Source of the DNA: Annona cherimola
Taxonomy: Eukaryota; Streptophyta; Magnoliopsida; Magnoliales; Annonaceae
NCBI GenBank assembly: GCA_030490835.1
Contig: CM059971.1
Location: 744,001-808,000 of the forward strand
Reading direction: 5' to 3'
DNA length: 64,000 nucleotides
Shown: positions 59,501-64,000 of the stretch, in pieces
Layout: each line of letters opens with the position of its first letter
How positions within the stretch are numbered: the stretch's first letter is position 1
Made by a program: the position numbers and the translations under genes
The notes under the pieces: model-generated
The model's database searches: none
The model's input: only the letters and a program-made list of their open reading frames with translations
What the model was told of the DNA's origin: nothing

Positions 59501-61878
59501 AATTAAGCACTTCTCCGACTTTAAGGTCATACTCAAAAGCATATTGCTCCAATGCAGGGTTTGTTGGCAGATGGTACTACCATTGCTGTGAAGCAGCTTT
59601 CCTCCAAATCAAGGCAAGGGAACCGTGAGTTTGTGAATGAGATAGGCATGATTTCTGCTTTACAACACCCACATCTTGTTAAGTTGCATGGATGCTGTAT
59701 CGAAGGAAATCAGTTGTTGCTTGTATATGAGTATATGGAAAATAACAGCCTTGCGCGTGCTCTATTTGGTATTGTTCTCGATACTATTCTTTAAAACTGA
59801 TGTTATTGTGTAGATGCTAGGTGAATAAAATGTATGTTGCCTTGTCTGTTTTTTGTTTGAATGATTTAGGCCCAGGAGAAAGTCAGATAAAATTGGATTG
59901 GCCAACAAGACAGAAGATATGCATTGGAATAGCCAGAGGTTTGGCATATCTGCATGAAGAATCAAGGTTGAAAATTGTTCATAGGGACATTAAAGCTACA
60001 AATGTGCTGCTGGACAAGGATCTCAATCCTAAGATATCTGACTTCGGTTTGGCAAAGCTTAATGAAGAGGAAAACACTCATATTAGTACTCGAATAGCTG
60101 GAACATTGTAAGTGGCTTATTGCTAGATTGTTTAAACAACCATACAATGGACTATATTCTTAGCATAAATGCTCACTCTTAGCCATTTGGGTATGTAGCT
60201 CGAATGGAAGAAAAAGGATAAGTGATCTTAGTTATAGCATCATCATCATCACAAACCATTTTCCACCTAAGTGGGGTCAGCTACATGGATTTTGCTAAGC
60301 CATTGTTGAAGCTCAACAATTAAGTTTTCATATCATAGTGTCTTGTCAATCTTCTTTTTTAATATTATTATCTGGATTGGGACTAACATAAAATAAAAAC
60401 TCTTACTGACAAGGTGGATCTCAGCTGTATCATTTAAAAAAAAAAAAAAAAAACTATCATTAGACTTTGTTATACGCCAGTGAAACTGATCAACTTTCCA
60501 TAGCTCCTTCTAGAATTAATTTCTACAAGCTATTAAGTGTGTCTTGAAAACACAAAATAGAAGGCTGTTATCTTGAAGGGCACAAGAGGTACTTGGATGA
60601 ACTACAAACAATATGAATTGACCAACTGAGAACTACGGAACAGGCTGGCTGGACATCAATGTTCCAAAAATAGTGTCTTTGAATGTTGAGTTGTAGGAAA
60701 ATTATCCATGAATCTAGCACCAAAGATACTTAAAATGATAGGATTTTTTGGACAACTGATCAACCAGAGTTTCCCTTCAATTAATGATGACCTCTCAATC
60801 AGGTATGGTCATGGGCTAATAATTTCTATAGATTTATATACTCACTGAATAATGCCTGCAATAATTTTCCCAGTTTACATTCTTCAGGGATCAGGAAATA
60901 AACAATGATTTAATTTTCTAATGTTAACTTCCTATGAGATTCATATTCCAGATTTCTATTTTTATCATGAAGACATCCATTTATTTGCAGTTACTTTTAA
61001 GCATTAAAATCTTCCACCGAAACTGTAGTAATTTTTTTAGCTCCAAAATGAAGAAACACATTCAAAGTTGTTTTCTTTTTTCTTTCATGAGCATCACATC
61101 TAGACATTTTTGGCCTTAGTTGAAAATAAATGCGCATACAAAGTTTGAATGGCCCTCTAAAGTTCAAACTTTACACCATCGGTTTCAGCAAAATGGGCGT
61201 ACACGTTTATGTCTTAATTCAATATTAATCTTTTTCTTGCAGAGGATACATGGCTCCAGAATATGCAATGCGAGGTTACCTGACAGACAAAGCAGATGTA
61301 TTCAGCTTCGGAGTAGTGGCCTTGGAAATTGTTAGTGGGAAAAGCATCACCAGTTACCAGTCCGAGGAAGAATACGTCTATCTTTTGGATTTGGTAACTT
61401 TTTTATGGCATTTTGGATTAGAGTATATCCCGAAAACAGATTTATGTAGTAGTTATGAACACCTCCTTCTTTGCATGGTTTTCTCTTTTACTTGTTTTAG
61501 GCATACATTCTCCAAGGGCAGGCCAAGTTGATGGAGCTGGTGGACTCCAGGTTAGGAAATGATTTCGACAAGGATGAGGTCATGACTATGCTTAATGTGG
61601 CTCTCTTGTGCACCAATTCTTCTCCTGCACTCAGGCCCTCTATGTCGTCAGTGGTGAGCATGCTTGAAGGCCGAATGGCTGTCCAGGAGGCGATTTCAAA
61701 CCCGAGTTATTATGATGAGGACAATGTGGTCAGAGCCATGAGGAACAAACAAATGAGCCAACATAGCCAGGATCAGATCCAAAGCCACAGCATGACCCAG
61801 AGCATTTTGCAGGATGGGACCGGCTCATCTACGTCTGCCGCAGATCTTTATCCAATCAATCTGGATTCAGAGTACTAG
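36078..61878 (+). CDS. LRR-malectin receptor-like kinase, LRR-VIII-2 type, 24 exons, complete
   Basis: Plasma-membrane receptor serine/threonine kinase. Exons: 36078-36177, 40176-40338, 41391-41462, 41543-41611, 42249-42320, 42434-42505, 42635-42706, 42806-42877, 42978-43049, 43210-43281, 43366-43437, 44857-44928, 45045-45110, 50957-51022, 51109-51144, 51288-51334, 57324-57694, 57769-57964, 58307-58450, 59329-59447, 59558-59768, 59870-60107, 61243-61393, 61501-61878. They sum to 3003 nt (1000 aa plus TAG) with no break, and every intron is GT-AG. Order: signal peptide (1-24, ending GSA|QQ); LRRs (about 88-349; exons 3-12 are 72 nt or 69 nt, all phase 2); Cys motif (about 358-398, with DDC, APC, SCPK); malectin domain (about 401-585, starting YINCGG); membrane segment (about 600-624); kinase with GEGGFG (from 666), Lys687, Glu703, HRD 783-785, DFG 803-805 and APE 829-831, so an RD kinase expected to be active. 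Length and exon plan fit the Arabidopsis At1g53430/At1g07650 group. Introns 1, 13 and 16 are 4.0, 5.8 and 6.0 kb and full of transposons. The ligand cannot be read from sequence. Confidence 0.95.
37930..38210. mobile_element. MITE family B copy (reverse), intron 1
   Basis: The right end, CACTTCCCAAACACACCATA, is the reverse complement of the family's TGTGTTTGGGAAGTG start. The interior has ATTATATCACATCATTGTCT, inverse to the usual GATGTGATAT block. Confidence 0.6.
38415..38712. mobile_element. MITE family B copy (forward), intron 1
   Basis: Starts AGGGTGTGTTGGGAAGTAGT and ends GCTAAACACCTCC after a long T run; the interior AATGATGTGACATGTTAAGG is typical of the family. Confidence 0.7.
38770..39121. 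mobile_element. MITE family C copy, intron 1
   Basis: Starts near CTAATTTGCAAATATACTTA and ends ATAAGTATATTTGCAAATAG, forming inverted ends. Internal TAGTTTAACCATAATTGCAG matches the 14659 element. Two Mutator-type MITEs follow directly. Confidence 0.6.
39122..39380. mobile_element. Mutator-type MITE, intron 1 (259 bp)
   Basis: Ends AGGGGTGATTCTACACGGCT and (reverse complement) AGATGGGTGATCAGGTGCGG continue with CTAGACATATGG / CTGGACACATGG. The flanks TGCAAATAG (39113-39121) and TGCAAGTAG (39381-39389) match in 8 of 9 bases. The core ATGTGTATTTAACTCATATA is shared with the fold-back group. Confidence 0.8.
39390..39665. mobile_element. Mutator-type MITE, sister of 6145-6386, intron 1
   Basis: AGGGCTGATTTTATTAGGTC on the left and AGAATTGATTTTGTTAGGCC (reverse complement) on the right form inverted ends. 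Interior TATGAACTTGTAAAGCTAGT matches ATGAACATGTAAAGCTAGGT in the 6145 copy. It abuts the previous MITE; no separate target duplication was found. Confidence 0.75.
40339..41390. other. Intron 2 of the receptor kinase (1052 bp)
   Basis: No further exon: the short frames at 40645-40836 (+) and 40865-41053 (-) translate AT-rich sequence and match nothing. The two frames share AATTCAATCCATCAATTGTA-like sequence in inverted orientation, so a fold-back element at 40650-41050 is likely. Confidence 0.6.
41492..41526. repeat. (CT)n microsatellite in intron 3
   Basis: A CT run fills much of the 80-bp intron 3, just before the acceptor CTTCCACAG, so it serves as or extends the polypyrimidine tract. Confidence 0.95.
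41668..42174. mobile_element. Short non-autonomous hAT element in intron 4 (507 bp)
   Basis: Ends TAGGGGTGGGAATCGGGACG and (reverse complement) CAAGGGTGGGAGTCGGGGCG. Flanks ACTACACT at 41660-41667 and 42175-42182 are a perfect 8-bp duplication. The subterminal zones hold GACCCG / CGGGTC motifs as in the 24696 element. It is noncoding and leaves the exon 4 donor and exon 5 acceptor intact. Confidence 0.9.
43438..44856. other. Intron 11 of the receptor kinase (1419 bp)
   Basis: No element ends recognised. It ends with a long T run and the acceptor TTTCGACAG. Minus-strand frames at 44151 and 44429 are chance. Confidence 0.7.
45640..45770. repeat. Fragment of a 'GGGCCCGT' MITE, intron 13
   Basis: CTAAGGGCCCGTCTGACATT and the following AAAAGCAGATGCTGCC resemble hAT-type MITEs with GGGCCCGTTTG ends. 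Its right half is cut by the LTR-like insertion at 45777 or lost. Confidence 0.35.
45777..50316 (-). mobile_element. Solo LTR-like element, copy 1, in intron 13 (4540 bp, antisense)
   Basis: Starts TGTAGCGCCCCGACC and ends GTCGGTACTACA, giving TG...CA termini with short inverted ends. Flanks GTTTTC at 45771-45776 and 50317-50322 are identical, so the insertion is complete. Read on the minus strand it ends GGTCGGGGCGCTACA, a terminus I know from plant Ty3/gypsy LTRs, which in full elements is followed by a tRNA-iMet primer site. Here the next minus-strand bases are the target duplication, so no internal part exists: a solo LTR. No gag or pol motifs were seen. The length would fit big-LTR lineages such as Del/Tekay, which is inference. 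49620-49800 has a GC-richer, CT-rich stretch whose frames (49648-49938) are not genes. Confidence 0.7.
50317..50956. other. End of intron 13
   Basis: 50500-50795 (GGATGTTAATGATCTTGATC to CCATTAATACCCCTAAGC) looks like a small MITE with weak inverted ends (AGGGGTATTAATGGG in reverse). The rest is unremarkable. Confidence 0.4.
51182..51241. repeat. Perfect 30-bp tandem duplication in intron 15
   Basis: ATTTGTTAGATGCATATAGG plus ACTTTTAG-type remainder (30 bp) occurs twice with no difference, so it is recent. Intron 15 is only 143 bp, of which 60 are this repeat. Confidence 0.97.
51335..52136. other. Intron 16, first part
   Basis: Frames at 51339-51581 (+) and 51708-52022 (-) are open by chance in unspliced intron sequence and match no family that I know. 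No element ends recognised. Confidence 0.6.
52137..52357. mobile_element. Fold-back MITE in intron 16, left part
   Basis: GATCTAGTTAGCTTGGGCTA and CTTAGTCCATATAAAAAAAC match the left end of the 34369 MITE. The sequence then runs into a TA/TG microsatellite, where the LTR-like element at 52358 begins; the right part resumes at 56461. Confidence 0.8.
52358..56460 (-). mobile_element. Solo LTR-like element, copy 2, in intron 16 (about 4.1 kb, antisense)
   Basis: A diverged relative of the 45777 element along its length. Shared are CCTTACTCCA(C/T)GGATCTTTTT at the start, TATGCATAAACTTTGCATTT in the middle, TTACCTCCG(A/G)CCGG near 49620/55840, and the end (AACAGAATTACA against GTCGGTACTACA). The start is less clean (TGCATAACACCTCGACCC), next to a TA/TG microsatellite, and no exact target duplication was found. 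Its ends are nevertheless fixed by the MITE that it splits. It has a 95-bp tandem duplication not found in copy 1. No gag or pol was seen. Frames at 55839-56152 are not genes. Confidence 0.7.
55591..55780. repeat. 95-bp tandem duplication inside LTR copy 2
   Basis: TCCCCCTTTCACCGTGCACC through CATATAAATCTAGCAAA occurs at 55591 and again at 55686. Copy 1 has a single diverged equivalent near 49495-49560. Confidence 0.9.
56461..56612. mobile_element. Fold-back MITE in intron 16, right part
   Basis: AAAACTTAGTTTATATATTA, AACGGATTTTTTAAGATAAG and TTAGCTTGGGCTAACAAGAT match the right half of the 34369 MITE, in order and orientation. With 52137-52357 it makes one element interrupted by the LTR-like insertion. 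Confidence 0.8.
56613..57323. other. Intron 16, last part
   Basis: Nothing recognised. The minus frame at 56590-56901 is not a gene. The acceptor TTTAAATTGCAG precedes the malectin exon. Confidence 0.6.
57965..57991. repeat. (TTC)n tract at the start of intron 18
   Basis: The donor after exon 18 reads AATG|GTTTTC and runs straight into TTC repeats. The donor is weak at positions +3 to +6, so an alternative donor or read-through is possible. Confidence 0.85.
58105..58236 (-). mobile_element. tRNA-derived SINE or tRNA retropseudogene, intron 18 (132 bp)
   Basis: Identical 18-bp flanks CATGACATAAATTGACTT at 58087-58104 and 58237-58254 mark a retroposition. On the minus strand the insert begins TCAACACTTGGATTGC, with GCTGAGCGGTTGA like the A box of class II (Leu/Ser) tRNAs and GGGTTCGATTC like a B box about 50 nt later. 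It ends in a run of T followed by A-rich sequence next to the duplication, as expected of a retroposed tail. Its small size leaves almost no body beyond the tRNA-like part. Confidence 0.75.
58451..59328. other. Intron 19 (878 bp)
   Basis: Separates the membrane exon from the first kinase exon. Frames at 58369-58692 and 58762-58986 extend into or lie in the intron and are not separate genes. Confidence 0.8.
60238..60430 (-). mobile_element. 5'-truncated RTE LINE 3' end, intron 22
   Basis: On the minus strand, AATCCATGTAGCTGACCCCA followed by CTTAGGTGG is the conserved 3' tail of plant RTE-type LINEs as I know them, followed by GATGATGATGATG repeats that act as the 3' simple-sequence tail. The 5' limit is uncertain. 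The stretch ACTCTTACTGACAAGGT near 60400 also occurs at the upper end of the 20354-20971 LINE region (about 21020). Confidence 0.6.
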
Positions 61879-62527
61879 AATAAGAGAAATTAGATTGTGT
61901 GTGTTTTGTTTTGGTTGTTTTTTTAACCTCCTAGTCTTAGCATGCCAGTTTTTCAGTTTGATTGAAATATATTTGAGACTCGGTTTTAGTCCTTACACTG
62001 TAAAATTTTTTTCTGAAACTGGATTGAGATTATTGTTCTATTGGTGTGCAATTGTATACTACATAAAAATAAACTTCCTGCGATCGCGTATTGTTATTTG
62101 AAATTTGTTGCTCTGCCTGTCGCATGGTTTTTACAATTACAATCCTGTTTCTAACCGAGCCTTCTTCTGTAGCAACGCTTTTCTTTGTTGCTAACACATT
62201 ACCTCAGCTCATCCGCAAACACATTAAAAAGAAAGGTTAAAGCCGCAGTTGGATTTTTCTTCTGAAATTGTTATCTTACATCACAGTAGTCGCATAAGCA
62301 AACTGAACGGATTTCTCTCACTCCACGGATACTGGTTGTCTACAGCCAAAAGAAACAAGGGCGCCATTTTTTATGGAATATAAATTGAAAAACCAAAGAA
62401 TTTGAGACCCACAAAGCTAAATCTTCAAGTTATTTTATGAAAAGCATAAGCCGTACGGTTGAACACCATTTCTCCAGTCATCAGCAACATGACATTCCAC
62501 TTCTGCAATATGGCTTATCTGTAAATC
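61879..62527. other. Convergent intergenic region with both 3' UTRs
   Basis: 649 bp lie between the two stop codons. CATAAAAATAAAC at about 62062 could serve as a poly(A) signal for the + gene, and TTTTCATAAAATAAC on the minus strand near 62440 for the - gene. TAGCAAC...GTTGCTA (about 62171-62193) makes a small hairpin between them. Confidence 0.55.
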
Positions 62528-63524
62528 TTAAAAGAGCGGGAACTTGCGTTGGTGGACTTTTTTCTTCCAAAGGATGATAACAGCGCATAGAGCAATACAT
62601 GTCACAAGAAGTACAAGTACGACGATGGCAGCAACAATCTTCCTTGGAAGCCTATGCTCGCCCTGTGAAACAGCTGCACCTGCGAACACTGCCAAATCAA
62701 GCAAATGGCAGAAACTGCGATTTTTTTATGTAACAGGGACAGCAATTTAAATAAGGATTCAAAAGGTTAACAGAAAAAAAAAACAATAATATCTTGTATA
62801 AAATTTACGTTGGGTGCATAAAAGGAAAGATGGGAGATAGTGATGCTCATAGTTATAGGTCAGCTTACTGGATTCTACAGAAATGGCTGAGACTAGTACA
62901 CCATATTCTCCTCGTCTAGGAATTGCTTGTGTCCCTTTTCCAGCCCAAAAGAAATTGATCTCTAGTGTGTGATTTGTCACAGTAGCCATAAAGCTCTTAA
63001 CAATAGGCTTTCCAGGTCCACCAGCTTCATCTTCAATGTTGAAATCTTTCAATACCAACTTGCCCTGGACCAATTAAGACATCAAGAGATCCATGCCACT
63101 GAACCGAACCAAAACCAAGGAAGGAAAATTTAAGTGAGATCAAATACCTGAATGTACACATCAAAAAAACGTCTTGCGAGGCCGGTGAATGCACTTGTAT
63201 TTGTGAAGATTATTTCTGCGAAGTGTAACCTCACTTCGTAATCTCTGTTATTCAGATGTAGCCCGTAGTAAGTGAGAGAAATGGGAGAAGTGCGAGCTGT
63301 GGTATACAACTCTGGGTTGGCTGTGGCAATAGGGCTGGTGTTTGTAGCAATGTTGGGGATATCTCTGCCTTGATTGTCCCCCATAAAGTTGCCGGTAGTG
63401 CTTAATGCCCAGTTTTGATTTAAAGAGAAAAATGAAGCGCCTTGTGGAGTGTTATCTGCATCATATGCGTTGCTTCCGACCACAGTCTCCCTACCTCCGC
63501 AGTTTATGAATAATGAATCCTGAT
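62528..63524 (-). CDS. Malectin-transmembrane receptor-like protein without kinase (3' part)
   Basis: Three exons on the minus strand: 63524-63148 (377 nt), 63064-62869 (196 nt) and 62679-62528 (152 nt, ending TAA). Acceptor and donor sites are GT-AG, and intron phases 1, 0, 1 equal those of exons 17-19 of the neighbouring receptor kinase (371, 196 and 144 nt). The protein starts LFINCGG and has the malectin-domain blocks LTYYGLHLNNRDYEVRLHFA and FFWAGKGTQAIPRRGEYG, then a membrane segment (KIVAAIVVLVLLVTCIALCA and on to IILW), a basic KKK stop-transfer and a terminus at FPLF. No kinase follows: the next sequence runs into the 3' end of the convergent gene. At the position of the neighbour's exon 19 donor there is no GT. 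Upstream LRR exons, if present, lie beyond 64000. Either a receptor-like protein or a truncated paralogue; the frame is clean and the splice sites intact. Confidence 0.85.
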
Positions 63525-63617
63525 CTGTTGATAACATAGTTTCAATGGTTCAAAATTTTCAAGTATGTTTTTATTCGAATGTCATAAAAGTCCTAGTCAA
63601 GCAAAGCTGACAAATAA

Positions 63618-64000
63618 TGTAGGGGGGTGTTGACACCCCACCGTTGGGCCCAAAAATAGATAAAATGGAAATGGTTCCAAACCCAAACAAATTCAAGGCA
63701 AAAAGAGGTTCAAGCAAGCTAAGCAGGCCCTTCCAAACTCAGTCTACGGGAGCGAAGCTCCACCAAGTCTCGAAGCAGGCTTTTCAACAAACCAGATCCG
63801 GCCCACGAGAGCGAAGCTCCTACAGGTCATCTCAACGGGCTTAGCCAAGCTCTAGCCCACCAAGTTCTAGCCTACTATGGAAGGAGCCCGCCAAGCTCAA
63901 GCTCATGGATCAAGTCCAACATACCAAGCGGCCCAAAGCCCATACTCTCACTCCAAGCCCAAGGCTCGTGATCTCAAACCAAGCTCAAGTCCACCAAGCT
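63618..64000 (+). mobile_element. Start of an LTR-like element, cut by the window end
   Basis: TGTAGGGGGGTGTTGACACC begins a sequence of clearly different composition (rich in AAGCTC, GCCCA and CCAAGCT motifs), which continues to the window end. A TG start with a GGGGTGTTGACACCCC inverted motif is common in plant LTRs. It lies in the intron before the malectin exon of the minus-strand gene. The other end is not visible. The 63644-63844 frame is not a gene. Confidence 0.45.

Noticed and set aside
60238..60430. Conserved intronic regulatory element in intron 22
   Set aside because: The GTGGGGTC(A/G)GCTACATGGA motif is better explained as the 3' tail of a plant RTE LINE with its simple-repeat tail.

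Overview
The window is nuclear DNA from a flowering plant. The signs are: AT-rich sequence; a receptor kinase gene cut into 24 exons with GT-AG introns; introns up to 6 kb; and dense plant transposon families (CACTA, hAT, Mutator-type MITEs, an RTE-type LINE, large LTRs). Nothing bacterial, organellar or viral was recognised. The species cannot be named from this sequence.

Layout. Positions 1-36000 hold no gene that I can defend. They are a mosaic of decayed and nested repeats. These are: a duplicated and partly triplicated block (1-3055); two CACTA (En/Spm) relics, one with a tnpA/Transposase_24-like gene and a 3' terminus (3060-6623), the other with a decayed TNP2-type transposase (8958-12245); a LINE reverse-transcriptase relic on the minus strand (20050-20971); two non-autonomous hAT elements with perfect 8-bp target duplications (24696-26096 and 28914-30499), the second carrying a strikingly GC/CpG-rich insert; and many short MITEs. 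One MITE group has a long self-complementary core, and two of its copies have perfect 9-bp target duplications, which indicates Mutator-type elements.

Positions 36078-61878 (+) hold one complete gene: an LRR-malectin receptor-like kinase of the plant LRR-VIII-2 type. All 24 exons join in frame to 1000 codons with every key kinase residue present. Ten of its exons (3-12) are single-repeat LRR exons of 72 nt (one of 69), all split in phase 2. Introns 13 and 16 are almost 6 kb each and each contains a 4.1-4.5 kb antisense element that looks like a solo LTR; the two are diverged copies of one family. Smaller hAT, SINE-like and LINE insertions lie in introns 4, 18 and 22.

Positions 62528-63524 (-) hold the 3' end of a second, convergent gene. 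Its malectin and transmembrane exons match exons 17-19 of the large gene in size and phase, but it stops 11 codons after the tryptophan ending the membrane segment and has no kinase. It is either a kinase-less receptor-like protein or a degenerate paralogue. Its upstream exons lie beyond the window, and an LTR-like sequence begins at 63618 in the intron before its malectin exon.

The large gene probably works at the plasma membrane: the LRR and malectin domains face the wall and bind peptide or carbohydrate ligands, and the cytosolic RD kinase signals. The convergent kinase-less paralogue could act as a partner or decoy; that is inference.
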